From Forficula auricularia (Eukaryota > Arthropoda > Insecta > Dermaptera > Forficulidae), in NCBI GenBank assembly GCA_024734495.1, contig JALMQS010000075.1:1852935-1916934 (forward strand): a stretch of DNA of 64,000 nt. The letters are read 5' to 3'. Under the pieces are notes generated by a model. That model was not told the DNA's origin. It saw only the letters and a program-made list of their open reading frames with translations, and made no database searches. Below, piece by piece: positions 1-11,239 of the stretch (positions are counted from its first letter, which is position 1; each line of letters starts with the position of its first letter). Both the position numbers and the translations under genes were made by a program.

Positions 1-520
1 TGTATAGATTAATGATTTACCGCTTATTTGAATAATTATTATGGTCAGAAAAACTTCACCAGATAATTTTATCTATTTATAGAAACGGAAAGTATTAATT
101 ATAAAAATGTAATTAATTTTCTACTTCTGCGATGTTAACAAAAAACAAAAAAAAACACTCGCCTAATGTCTCTTTAGGCTATTTAATAGATGAGTCCTTT
201 AATTCAATTTCTAAATGACAACTTGATAAGGGTTATGAAAATAACAAACAGAAATCTCACTTAATCAATAAGAAATTCAATCAATTAACTACGAACATTA
301 AAAAAAGAAGCCATCTGTGTTAGAATCTAACCTAGGAGATATATATCTGTATCTAATATTATACACATATCTATAATAAAAATAATATATCATAAGCAGA
401 AATCAGTGAATGTAATGTAATGTAAATAAACATATATATGTACATGTATAATATATATACCATATTATGAATGAAAATTATGTACAAAAACAGAATATCG
501 CTCGAATGGTATAATATATA
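1..520. other. AT-rich intergenic DNA, no gene seen
   Basis: Low-complexity AT-rich sequence with TATA-type dinucleotide runs. No open reading frame with coding character and no splice-bounded exon was seen on either strand. Confidence 0.6.
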
Positions 521-806
521 CAGGGTGGTCCCGAATTCATGGTACAAACTTTAATAGTAGGTACAGGACATTGTAACAATGAGTTATTGTATAGGAATGT
601 ATAGTGTAATAAGTATATGTAATATGTATATGTATGTATAGTGTAATAGTAATATAGTGTATAATGTATGTATAATGTATAGCCGTTATTTCCCTGTTTA
701 CGCCTCACCGCGTCACTTGCGACTATACATTCCTATACAATAACTCATTGTTACAATGTCCTGTATCTACCATTAACGTTTGTACCATGAATTCGGGACC
801 ACTCTG
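521..806. repeat. foldback (inverted-repeat) element
   Basis: The left end CAGGGTGGTCCCGAATTCAT is matched by its reverse complement at the right end (about 785-806). The next 60 bases inward also pair, including the AACTCATTGTTACAATGTCC block. The centre is a TATG/TGTA-rich simple sequence. It looks like a non-autonomous foldback transposon; no transposase is encoded. Confidence 0.75.
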
Positions 807-812
807 TATATA

Positions 813-1115
813 AGAGGTGACGTTTCATTCATTCACATCCAAAACCGCTAGGCCTAGAAAGATGAAATTTGGAGTCGATATCCTTTTTACAATTTATGAA
901 TGAGTTAAGAGAACATTTTTTGAAATTCGATACCTAAAGGGACCCCAAAATGTGTTTTCAGAGTTTTTTCCAAGATCTCTTAAACCCGAAAAGATATCGA
1001 TATGGGTTTTGATTAGAAAGATGAAGCATTAAAATCCAAAAAAAAAAAAATCGAGTATTTTACCCCGGAAAGGGAGATATAGTCATTTTGTGGTAAATTT
1101 TTAAAGTTCCCTATC
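813..1115 (+). repeat. Helitron-like 5' segment
   Basis: This block (phrases CCTAGAAAGATGAAATTTGG and AAGATATCGATATGGGTTT) recurs inverted at about 38340-38670, where it lies in an element whose far end has a hairpin followed by CTAG. It is therefore read as the 5' part of the same Helitron-like family. The 3' end is not recognisable here. Confidence 0.45.
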
Positions 1116-1805
1116 TCCTCGATCGCGGTCTGCGCTTTGGCCACCCCTGATCACATACATACATATTATAAGGACCCTACCCAAGGATCTCACAATTTAG
1201 GGAACGTACCCATATTACGTGACCCGTTCAGGGGAGGGGGTCTTCAAAATACCACGCTTGGCCACAGGGTGGGGGGGGGGCTTAAGTCTTCGTCACGTAG
1301 TCGTATTAATAAAGACAAATATGAGCCAAATTCATTTTTTTAACTTTCTGTTTGGAAAAAATGATTTAAAACCATATTTATGAATTACTACGTGAAAACT
1401 AGAAGGTGAAGGAGGGGTCTTTGCATATACTACGGGTGGTCACCGTGTGTGTGTGGGGGGGGGGGGTAAAAATTGTAAAAAATGGGTCACCTAGTATGGG
1501 TACGTTTCCTATGTCTTTATTTATATGATTCACGCTCGAACTTAAAACTTAACTTTTATCTGCTTTTTTTAAACAATAAAGAAATTCAAATTAGAGGTCG
1601 AATTTTATAAACAGATCTTCGTAAACGCCCTATGATGGTACTCTTCACAGCGCTCCCTTCTCCCAAATAATCCAAGCAATGTTGAACAATCATTCTCAAA
1701 CTGATCTCTTTAGAAAAATTTGAAATCTCAAAATTTAGTTAGCTTTAATACAAACAAGACGCATTATTCTCTCATTTCTAGATGCGAAAATAAAACTTTC
1801 CCTCG

Positions 1806-2300
1806 CATCCTTTTGGGATTAAGATGAGTGATAGGCTGTCCATGGGTCCATATTGGGCGCTCTGGAATGAGCACATTTCCTCTGTGGCAAAATCTACAGC
1901 AAGGCTTCTTATTCAGGTCCAGAGCGATTTTCCAGGTCCCAGCAGCTACTCACCCTTTTCGAGGCCCAAATCCGCCCCTGTTTCGAATACGGTTCGCATC
2001 TGTGGTGAACTCTGTGTGAAACAACTCTGGCCACCCTGGATGCAATTCAAAAATAGACGATCCAACTCTTAGCGCCTCCCTCGACTCGATTACCCATCAA
2101 AGATTAAATGTAAAGTGCCAAACCACTTGATTTACCACTACGCTTGATCCCATGGCTTCAAGGAACTGTAACTCACGCCAGGCCTCTGTTTTTCCAGACA
2201 CGTATAATCTTCAAACCTTCAAGACCTGGGTACATAGACATCTACGTTTCCAGCTTTTCGCTTGATCACTTTCTCAGAATCTCTTCCGTAATACCAGGGT
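1806..2300 (+). pseudogene. degraded Jockey-like LINE fragment
   Basis: The sequence resembles the reverse-transcriptase C-terminal region and 3' end of the Jockey-like copy at 49.7-53 kb (GAATGAGCACATTTCCTCTGTGG, GGCCCAAATCCGCCCCTGT, AGACATCTACG). Many indels and stops are present, so it is an old inactive copy. Moderately related fragments follow within 2 kb on the same strand. Confidence 0.7.
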
Positions 2301-2744
2301 CGTATAATGTAATGGACCTAATTCAGAATTATTTATATTAATTTTCTCTTAGTTATCTATTGTTTTTTCTATTGTCAAATGTCAACCGACTTTCAAAATG
2401 AAAATAATTATTTATACTCTTAATTTAAATTAATCTTATATCCCGCCATGATTTTAAATCAGGCTATGTCTCACGTAAATACAATGGAAATTTTCCATTT
2501 GCCCAAAATCCAAGTCGCGTAACTTGCATTCTATAGAAATTCATTACCTATTGTTGCTAAATGGAGATACTGAGCTTTACTAACCCTCTACACTGCCTAC
2601 AATTCCAATAGTTATTTATATTTCTTAACGGGAGATGGTATCAGAGATACACAAGTTGATCAATATATTTATTGTAAGTTGTTTATCATGGAATTTTACC
2701 CTTGTTTATGATGGTGGAAACTTTTTTATTTTTATGTTAAGGGC

Positions 2745-2905
2745 GCAATAGCTCAATTTTCAAACATTCACCACCCCTTTGCGGTCAAATCGGATACAAA
2801 TCTGACAAACGCATTCCCCAGTTTGTTTATCTCTATGACTTGGAGAGTCTGGAGCTCCCCGCTCCTCATCTAATCCTCGTCATACATCCCTTCAATCTTT
2901 CCATA
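2745..2905 (+). pseudogene. Jockey-like LINE fragment
   Basis: The AACGCATTCCCCAG and TATGACTTGGAGAG phrases match the 3' coding end of the Jockey-like family seen at 3.1, 24.8 and 41.8 kb. It is short and degenerate. Confidence 0.5.
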
Positions 2906-3119
2906 TCAAAGACTCCCGAGCCAGCCTCTAATTTTTTCTCTTTTCATAACGCGAGAATCAATCCTAATTTAAAGATGTTGCAGCCTCTTGGTCCATAAAT
3001 AAATAAAAACATGGCAAATGTTTATAAGACTTGAGGAATATTCATTTCTGGGATCGTAGTCGAAGGCTATTGCGGAGCCGGCGTATTAGAAGATTGGAGC
3101 GGGATTTGCGAAAGATGAA

Positions 3120-3366
3120 CGAAGGATTTTATAGATTCTTGGATTAAACTAGAGACTGGAATTCTCTTCCCCCGACCGTCTTTCCAGCTACTTATAACCT
3201 TCAAACTTTCAAGACCAGCTATCCACAGATACCTTCGACCTCACTCCAAATCCCTAAATCTCCCTTATCTTCACGTTACAAGTGGTCCACCACGGACTTC
3301 AGAGGTTGTACCTTCTTGGTGCAACTTTTCTTGCATCAATATCATGTCATAAAAAAAAAAAAAAAA
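3120..3366 (+). pseudogene. Jockey-like LINE 3' end with poly(A)
   Basis: Starts near TAGAGACTGGAATTCTCTTC and runs through the LINE 3' UTR (GGTTGTACCTTCTTGGTGCA) to a 15-base A run ending at 3366. A near-identical 3' end lies at 24830-25045, so both belong to one subfamily. It is severely 5'-truncated. Confidence 0.7.
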
Positions 3367-3515
3367 CAAATCGACGAATACGCTGGCTGGTCTTATTTTT
3401 TTCATATTTGAGTTGTGTCTACTAATCTCATATTTTGCGTAAATGAGATGAAAGTGAGACGGGGCTGATTTTATCGCATTAGAACATTTGATATAACCCC
3501 CACAACTTCTCACCA

Positions 3516-4091
3516 TCTACAAGGCCCAAATCCGCCCCTGTCTCGAATACGGCTCTCATCTGTGGAGAGGAACCTCAAAATATTCTCTTGCTACCCTTGA
3601 TGCAATTCAGAAACGAGCCGTCAGGCTAATTGACGATTCTACCCTCACCGACTCCCTCGACTCGCTGGCTCATCGAAGAGATGTCTCTGCCCTTTCCCTT
3701 TTCTATAGATACTATCACGGCAGGTGCTCTGATGAGATAAAATCAATAATTCCCCCAAAGCATGCTTTGCACGCAGCACACGTTTTGCCGACTCCCAACA
3801 CTCTTTGCGGTCAAATTGGAAAAGTGCCGGACCACTTCATTCGCGAATACATATATCCCCATGACTTCAAGGAACTGGAACTCTCTCCCAGCCTCTATCT
3901 TTCCCAGCACCTATGATCTTCAAACCTTCAAAACCAGGGTGCATAGACACCTACGTCTACACCCTCTCACTTAATCAACTTTCCCTTCTCTTCGGTAATG
4001 CAAGGGTCTTTCGGAGATCCATAGGGGCTACATCTTTACTGGTGCGCACCCTTCTTGCATTCGATTGCATTAAAAAAAAAAAAAAAAAAAA
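3516..4091 (+). pseudogene. Jockey-like LINE 3' fragment with poly(A)
   Basis: Encodes the end of the reverse-transcriptase ORF in broken frames (the RPCLEYGSHLW block and the DSLDSLAHRRDVSALS block) and ends with the 3' UTR GCATTCGATTGCATT followed by a 20-base A run. The sequence matches the reverse complement of 49740-50330 closely. Only the last 570 bp are present, typical of aborted target-primed reverse transcription. Confidence 0.8.
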
Positions 4092-4261
4092 TGGCATCGA
4101 ATTGTATCTAGTCTGCTTGAATCCTCGTCTCCACAAGTAGATAAGTTTGAAATGTAAAATAGCTTACACTTGAATAGAAAGCCAAGTTTTCTGGGGCAGA
4201 TTTCAGCAATATGTTTTAGCTGCATTAAAGTTGATTTCAATTTTGGTGCTAAGCCAATACT

Positions 4262-4336
4262 GGTTCCTTAAGGATCATCGATCATTTTAAATCATAATTG
4301 GAGGAAAAAGTTATGATCGATGATCCTTAAGGAACC
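4262..4336. repeat. short perfect hairpin
   Basis: GGTTCCTTAAGGATCATCG is followed about 30 bases later by its exact reverse complement, giving a 23-bp stem. No coding capacity. It may be a tiny MITE or a solo terminal repeat pair. Confidence 0.7.
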
Positions 4337-4343
4337 GGTGCAT

Positions 4344-5683
4344 TGAATATGCCCAGAAAGTTAGCTAAAAAATTAAATAACTTGCTAAGCTCTATGGTTA
4401 GAGCCGCCCTAGTAATAAATTAAATAAAAATATACTATTAAATATTTATTCTCTAATCTAATTAACTTGGGATGTATTCAATTTTTTATTTAATTTTAAT
4501 ATAGGTATAAATTATTGTAATAAACGATTAATGGGCTTTAAAATAAATAATTGAATTGATTTATTTGTCATGAGTCTCTTAAAAGAATAAGAGAAACATT
4601 CTAATGCACCTACCCCTAAAATTAAGAAAAATTGGAGGAAAAAGTGAAGGCTTTTTTTAATACCCGGTACGCTCTCACACTAGAGCAGCCTTAGCAATAT
4701 ATAATAAACTTAATTATAAATGGTATATTTATGCCTAAATTAAGATATACCTTATAAATTCAAAAAAATATAGCTTTTTTAAATTGAAAGTTCTAAAGCT
4801 AGAGAGCCCAAAAATCTATTTAATATTCCGCTTTGGATATGAAAACTTTTTGGCTCAAGAAAGAACTTTCTACGACTTTCCGTCCGTTCTTTAGTTATCA
4901 TGAATATCGGATTCTTAACAGGTGGACACACAGAAAAAAATATTTTTGAAAATGATTTTTCTACACGATTTAGACATTTTTAAGCACAATGGGCAAATAT
5001 TTATTTATTTTTAATTCTTCTCGTGAATTCAGTATTAGGGCCACCCTGACCTGCCAAATAATTAATTTGTAATTGAAAATTAATTTGCAATTATCTACTT
5101 TAGAATAACTTCTTAAATAATTTAATGGCTTCTTGCTAAATCGACCCCTTCTAGTTTCAATCTTTATTTCCCTTAAAAATAATTAATAAATATCATCACA
5201 ACGTCATAAAATCATTCAAAAAATATTTTCCGCACTTTTTAACCGAATGTTCTAAAGATCTAAAGCTTCAGTGTCCAAAATCTAAACAGTTCTCGCGCAT
5301 TGGAAATATATATTTTGGCACCAGAACGAAATTTTTCGTTCTTGAGTTATCTTGGAATCCAGACACACAGACAGAAAAATAAATCACGTTTGAAAATAAT
5401 TTTTCTCTACATTTCAGACATTTTCAAACATAATGAGAAATAATTTCAAGTTAATTCACTACTAAAAGCCGTACAGAGTAAGATTTAAAAAAACAATTCT
5501 AATTTGTAAACCCTTTTTCCCAAACTTCACAATTATATTTAGGTCAATTTTCAATTAAAAATAATATAAAATTTACTCTCGCAATCGATAATAAATGCTA
5601 TTATATATTCCAATTTTTAAATTTAAAAAGTGTGTAATGATTTGATCTTAACAGAAAGCTGATCAAATGAAACGCGAGCTTAC
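4344..5683. other. AT-rich DNA, no gene seen
   Basis: Contains long AT-rich stretches. Two related blocks around 4900-5010 and 5330-5450 each contain a CACACAGACAGAAAAAT-like phrase followed by TTTGAAAATAATTTTTC, which suggests an old duplicated repeat. No exon is supported. Confidence 0.5.
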
Positions 5684-5828
5684 CTTTGAGAATGCGTTCC
5701 CCTGGAACCATGGGTTAGGCTTGTTGTTCATTTTACTGAGATGATCATTTTCAGAAGACCAACTCCGAGCTGGGACATACCAATTGCGTGCTCTTTATCC
5801 TCTTTCGAAGTCTTTAGATCGGCATAAC
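5684..5828 (-). CDS. candidate 5' exon of an unidentified minus-strand gene
   Basis: On the minus strand, ATTACTTCAG at 5838-5829 is a good splice acceptor and AAAG/GTAAGC at 5684/5683 a good donor. Between them an ATG at 5731 opens 16 codons (MNNKPNPWFQ...) in phase 0 up to the donor. A possible upstream non-coding exon ends with a GTAAAC donor near 5912. Local base composition is less AT-rich than the flanks. No downstream exon was identified and the protein is not recognised, so this could be chance. Confidence 0.22.
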
Positions 5829-6493
5829 CTGAAGTAATCCCACGAGAACCCCATTAGTCGATGGACAACCACCCCCCACTCCTTGTACTAATGGACAATT
5901 AAAAGTAAATAGTTTACCTCTCTATCTGACATCGCTATTAGGCAACTGAGCTATCTGAAATCTAAAAGGGCCACCTCTCAGGAGGCTTTCGCTACTCTGG
6001 TTAAATTTCTTTGCGATTCTTTCATTATAACATTTTGCAATAGTTTTTTTCTGTAATTATTATTATTATCAGATAAGGAATTTCAATCTTTAAAAGTCAT
6101 AGAGTTGTAAAGATTTGTTGTTAATTTAATCGCGAAAGGGATTTGAAGGTTGGCGATGTGGGTAGGCTTTTAAGGGCATTATTGATTTTTTTTTTATTAA
6201 AATCCTTGTCAATAGTATTTAATGACTACATGCAACTAAAATTCCCTCCCAATCTAACCCTCTGATTAGAGCGAAAACTTTTAATTTTATGAATTCACCG
6301 TAGATAGAATAATCAGAAAAGGCCTTCAAAATCAGTTAAGTTCAGATTTAACATTTAGGGCAAGCGGTGTTGGTTTATAGTGAAACATATTATACACAGG
6401 AGTTTTTTTATAGTGGTGTTTCACAAGTAAAAATTAAAAAATTCTTTTAATTATATTTTTGGAGTTTTTAATTTTAAATACTCTATACATATT

Positions 6494-7265
6494 CTAGGAA
6501 GCAATAAAAAAGAATTAGAGGACGCCTTGAATGGAATTAACCAAATCCTAATAGAAGAAATCAAAATGAAAATAAACAAGAATAAAACCAAGGTCCTAGT
6601 ATGTACAAAAAAAGAACAAACGAGACAGGAATGCATCAAAATTAACCAAGAAAACCTAGAAGGAGTTAAGGAATTCCGCTACCTAGGAAGTAAAATAACA
6701 TGGGATGGGAGGAGCAAAAACGAAATTAAATCAAGAATTGCCCAAGCAAAAATGGGGTTTAATTCAAAACAAAAACTACTCTCTATGCTCCTCTTCAATC
6801 AGCTTAGCAAACAGGAAGTTGCTATTGAAGACATATGTATGGAGCATAGCCATGTACGGGTGTGAAACCTGGACAATTAGAGAAGCGGAGAGAAAGAGAT
6901 TGGAGGCTTTCGAAATGTGGTGCTACAGAAGAATGATGAATATCAAATGGATGGATAAAATTACAAATGAAGAAGTTCTTGGAAGAATCGGAGAAAGAAG
7001 AACCTTGTGGAAGAGTCTTAAGAAGAGAAGAGGTCAGATGATGGGGCACACACTGAGACATGGGGGACTGCTTAGGGATATCTTGGAGGGGGAGGTGGGA
7101 AAGAAAAGGGGAAGGAAGACCCAGATTAGAATATTTCAAACCAAATAATTGGGGATATCGAATGCCAGACATTTAGAGAGGTCAAACAGCTGGTGGGGAC
7201 AGAGTCGAGTGGAGACGGATTGTTGCATCAAACCAGTCTTAGGAATGTATACTCAATGATGATGA
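6494..7265 (+). pseudogene. 5'-truncated RTE-like LINE, frameshifted
   Basis: Encodes the C-terminal part of the reverse transcriptase and downstream region in two overlapping frames (6527-6865 and 6705-7148), nearly identical to the long open copy at 25717-28266. A frameshift lies near 6780-6840. It ends with CTCAATGATGATGATG, the microsatellite-type 3' tail also seen in the other two copies. It is inserted within the left arm of the surrounding Penelope-like insertion and is therefore younger than it. Confidence 0.85.
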
Positions 7266-7273
7266 TGTACATA

Positions 7274-7297
7274 TTTCGGGCTTTTAGACATCATCAG
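7274..7297 (-). ncRNA. degraded hammerhead-like core
   Basis: On the minus strand CTGATGA and GAAA are intact, but the intervening 13 bases no longer form a good hairpin (TGTCTAAAAGCCC). It is the head-to-head partner of the core at 7376-7400. Confidence 0.4.
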
Positions 7298-7375
7298 GAG
7301 TTTGAATTTACAAAATACTGAAGAAAAATTTGTAAAATGTAAAATTTCTCTTCAGTCTTTTGTAAACTCAAACTC

Positions 7376-7400
7376 CTGATGATGGGCTAAAAAGCCGAAA
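7376..7400 (+). ncRNA. hammerhead-ribozyme-like core
   Basis: CTGATGA, then T, then a hairpin with stem GGC/GCC, then GAAA. The upstream AAACTCAAACTC pairs with the GAGTTTGAATTT of the opposite arm, giving a stem I-like helix. A canonical cleavage triplet was not identified, so catalysis is unproven. Confidence 0.5.
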
Positions 7401-7514
7401 TATGCATAGAGTAGTATTTAAAATTAAAAACTCCAAAAATATAATTAAAATAATTTTTTAATTTTTATTTTTACTTGTGAAACACCACTATAAATAACCC
7501 GTTAAAAAACTCCC

Positions 7515-8293
7515 AAGTTCAGATTTGTATCTCAATACATGTTTGTGTTTTTTGTAACATTAAAAATTTACCGTATAGGTTCACTATAGTTATTTTCAAA
7601 AATAAAAAATTAAATAAAATAATGTTAAAGACCTTGAATTTTAAAGTGGAAACATTAAATACATCTTTAGAAACTGAATTATTGATTTTGAAAAAGAAAA
7701 AAAAAACTAAAATAGTTTTTACTTTTGAAACTAATGCATTTTTTCTTTTGCCATATAGGGTATTGTAAAAAGTATCTTTTTTTTGCTTCTGTTTTTCAAA
7801 ATATCTCTAAAACTGTTCAAACTATTTTGATAAAAAAAAAAAAAAATAGCGAAACCATGGCCTTTTGGTCTACAAGAGAACTTTATAGACTGAACATCGA
7901 AAAAATTATATTTTCCGAGATATTAGTTTTTTGTTAACATGTCTCTGTTAGTACGTGAGCACTAGGTATTGTTTTTGGAAGAGTTTCTATCCATTTCCTA
8001 AAGGTCACTTGTAATTTGATTAATAAAACACCGTAAACAAAAGTTTTTTGTTGTAAAATATTTCTTCTGGTTTTCTCGGGGTGCATTCTCTTTTTGGACT
8101 AGTTTTTTGTCTCGATATTTTCGAACTCTTGAATCCGAAACTGGAGAAAAACGTAGCACCCATACAAATATTTTTGAAGTCGTCTGTATCAGAATGATTT
8201 GTTCTGTTTCTTACCTGTTTTAAACACTCGACATAAACGAGTTTTTCTCGACTTCTTTAACATTCAAAACTCGTGACCTACACACACATATAT
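7515..8293. other. repeat-derived AT-rich DNA, no gene seen
   Basis: Part of it (about 7760-7940) is a reverse-oriented copy of the block with TTTTTCGATGTTCACT seen at 25250-25400 and 32890-33060, so it is old repeat DNA. No exon is supported. Confidence 0.5.
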
Positions 8294-8700
8294 ATTGCAG
8301 TAAAAACCCGTCTTTAGTAAGAACAGGTTCTTACTAGTTAAAACGTGTTTCACTGAATACCTTTGTGGCAACTAGATGTTGGTTGAGTTTGGTTCATAGG
8401 TCTAGAATCTTCATTTTTTACCTTCCGCCTCATTTTAGGTGTTTATTTTCAAAAAATTTTTAAACAAAAATGTCAAAAATTAGAAGCAAAGTTTTAGATG
8501 ATGCAATTTTTGACATTTTCGTTTAAAAATTTTTGAAAATAAACACCCGAAATGAGGCGAAAGGTCAAAAATGAAGATTCTAGACCTATGAACCAAACTC
8601 AACCAATATCAGTAAACTCTAGATGCCACAAAGGTATTCAATGAAAAGCGTTCTAACTAGCAAGAACCCGTTCTTACTAAAAACGGGTTTTTACTGCAAC
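8294..8700. repeat. foldback element, copy 1
   Basis: Near-perfect palindrome of about 400 bp: the left end TTGCAGTAAAAACC is mirrored by GGTTTTTACTGCAA at the right. Both arms carry the TTGGTTGAGTTTGGTTCATAG block in opposite orientation, and the centre is around 8490. A second copy lies at 33151-33508. No coding capacity. Confidence 0.85.
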
Positions 8701-9039
8701 ATACATACATAAATAATATATAAATTTGGATGTGAAAACCAGGATTCTTTTTATTTGTTTATCATGTATCAATATTTGTAAACTATGTAATTATAAGTGA
8801 AGAATATTTTTAAATATATTGTGATATCTTCAGATGGTCCAGATGAAAAAATCCTCAGAGCAATTAAATAATCTATCTTAATTTTTCTCAGGCAAGAGAT
8901 TTGAACTTATAATGACATGATCTTATAATTAAATCTTTTACTACTTTTTAAAATTCATATTATTCAAAATTTTCTTGAGTTGCCAACTTTAGAGCAGAGA
9001 ATCGCAGGAAATTTGAAAAAACCGGGCCGCGGCAAAATT

Positions 9040-9340
9040 TTTACTTAAGGAGGTTCTTACACGACAATCCACACAAAAAGTTTTAGCCTCGTAACCACTC
9101 TATAAATATGAACGGTGTTAAAATTTTAGGTTATGTTTTTTAACGTGACTGTACTTTTTACACTACTATATTCTCTTTATGAATGGATCGTCTCCAAGCC
9201 ATTGATATTTTATCCCCTCCACTAAAAATAATCGCCCAAATATGTTTTTTTTATTTTTTATCAAAACTATGTGGTAAATAATTTCAATTTTTTTTTTTAA
9301 GTTACTCCGAATATATTGTTCTAACAAATAAATACCCTTT
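9040..9340 (+). repeat. dispersed repeat, copy 1
   Basis: This block (AATCCACACAAAAAGTTTTAG, CACTAAAAATAATCGCCCAAA, GTTACTCCGAATATATTGTT) recurs inverted at 28830-29105. The shared length is about 280 bp. No termini or duplication could be defined. Confidence 0.7.
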
Positions 9341-9782
9341 TCTAATCTACCATATTTAAAATATTAATATATATAGTTAAACTTTCAATACAAATTATAT
9401 TTTTATACTTCTCACTACGGTTTTATTTCAAACTTACCTTCAATAAGCTTCAACATGAAGTAAATTAAAACCAAAAGGTAAAATGACTAAAAAAGATTGC
9501 TATATATCAAGATACTAACTGAAACAGTTAAAACTTTAGCTGCCTTAGAGTACCTACCTACATAGTTACTTCACAAACTAGTAATTTTTTTTCTTTTTCA
9601 CTCATTTTATATTATATTAATATTACATAATTTTATTATTATTACTACATCTCAATTTAACCAAAAATATTACGAAAAATTATTATTATTTTCTTTATTC
9701 TCCTTCATAGATTCAAGTGAAATACCATAATATTGAATTTTAAGTTAAAACTTAATATAATGGCAAGAAATCCATGAGACTT

Positions 9783-11235
9783 CAATTGATAAAATTAGAC
9801 ATATTTTAATTTCAAAATTTCAATGTATAATCCAGTCAAATTGTTTTTATCATGAAAGTTTTGGGGTAGTTCTGATTTTTTGCATATATATGTTTTTTGG
9901 GGCGCTGAATCCAAATCTGAGGTCTCCCACCAAAATTTCGTGACGCAACATTGTAGAAAATGCAAAACAAGGTGAAAATTTCCATTTTTGACGGTTTTTC
10001 GCATATCAAAATTATCAACTTTTCGTAAATAACCTTCCTATTCAAAATGAAAGTTCATAAAATTCCCTACAAATTTCGTTATTTAGGTTTTTTTCTACGA
10101 CCAACCGTTCGGTCTTAAGTGCAAAATCCAAGTTTTCGACCTCCGCATCCCAAGCGGATCACCCAAAAACTCGCACTTTTTCCATTTTGACCATGAAGGA
10201 GCACGTTTTCGACAATTACCAGTCTATACATTTATAAACTAGATTAAATTTACTACAATCAAAACAAAGTTTCATCTTAATTGGATAAATGGTTATCCGT
10301 ACCCCAATGAGGTTGAAATTTTGAAAAAATTCAATTTTTTACAAAAAATCGCAATTTTTTCTTCATAAAATGAAAACCACTCATCCTAGAAACTTGATTC
10401 CTATCTCATTCTCTAGGGAATTTTGTTGGCTTGAACGTTTACCTGAAATACTTTTTTGATAATTAATTTTTTTCTTTTTCAATATATATATTGAAAAAAG
10501 AAAATTTTTTTACATCTTTTAATTTTTTAATTTTAATGTGAAATAAGTGACCTAGAATCCTTAACTCATAGTAAATCAATATTAAATATAATATTTATTT
10601 ACTCTTATCTTTATTAAAGATGTTTCACCTTGCACCAACACCACAATCTCTACTAATTACAATTAAAAGTTCCAGTCAACAAAATTCCCTAGAGAATGAG
10701 ATAGGAATCAAGTTTCTAGGATGAGTGGTTTTCATTTTATGAAGGAAAAATTGCTATTTTTTGCAAAAAATTGCAGTTTTTCAAAACTTTCACCTCATTG
10801 CGGCACGGATTACCATTTATCCAATTAAGATAAAACTTTGTTTCAATGGTAGCAAATTTAATCTAGTTTATAAATGTATAGAGTGGTCTTTGTACTCCTT
10901 CATGGTCAAAATGGGAAAATATCGAAAAAGTGCGAGTTTTTGGGTGATGTGGTTGGGCTGTCGAAGTCGAAAACTTGGATTTTGCGCTTGAGACCTATCG
11001 GTTGGTCGGAGAAAAAACCTAAATAATGAAGTTTGTAAAAGTTGATAGTTTTCTTAAAACCGCCAAAAAATGGAAATTTTCACCTTTTTTGAATTTTCTA
11101 CAATGTTGCGTCACAAAATTTTGGTGGGAGACTTCACATTTGGATTCAGCGGCCCAAAAAACATATATATGCAAAAAATAAGAACTTCCCCAAAACTTTC
11201 CCCATAGGGGCCCATTTGACCACAATTTGACTGAA
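9783..11235. repeat. 1.45-kb palindromic foldback element
   Basis: The left half (about 9783-10445) and right half (about 10675-11235) are imperfect reverse complements over some 600 bp, including the blocks CACCAAAATTTCGTGACGCA and CTCATTCTCTAGGGAATTTTG. The apex is occupied by a truncated Penelope-like arm (about 10490-10660) ending in TGTTTCACCTTGCACCAACA. Fragments of the same repeat occur at 36447-36530 and 37010-37235. It encodes no convincing protein. Confidence 0.8.
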
Positions 11236-11239
11236 CTAG

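Larger units (their letters stand above)
6350..7514. mobile_element. Penelope-like inverted-repeat insertion with 12-bp target duplication
   Basis: Identical 12-bp copies AAGTTCAGATTT flank the insertion (6338-6349 and 7515-7526). Inside are a one-sided left tail (GTGTTGGTTTATAGTGAAACA) and inverted arms (about 6395-6493 and 7400-7510). Facing hammerhead-like cores lie at 7274-7297 and 7376-7400. The tail plus inverted long terminal repeats match the layout of Penelope-like retroelements. No Penelope coding region is left; a LINE fragment is inserted in the left arm. Confidence 0.75.

Noticed and set aside
1600..1745. Minus-strand frame of about 50 codons (LRMIVQHCLDYLGEGSAVKS...)
   Set aside because: No start, no clear acceptor and no recognised family; kept only as a curiosity.
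9438..9486. Minus-strand segment with acceptor TTTTTTAG and donor AAG/GTAAGT coding SFYLLVLIYFMLKLIE
   Set aside because: Hydrophobic and tempting as the missing TM2 of the channel, but it has the wrong entry phase and no filter motif, and it is AT-rich enough to arise by chance.
9795..11225. Several 69-76 codon ORFs on both strands
   Set aside because: They fall in the two arms of one palindromic element and mirror each other; no conserved domain and no splice context.
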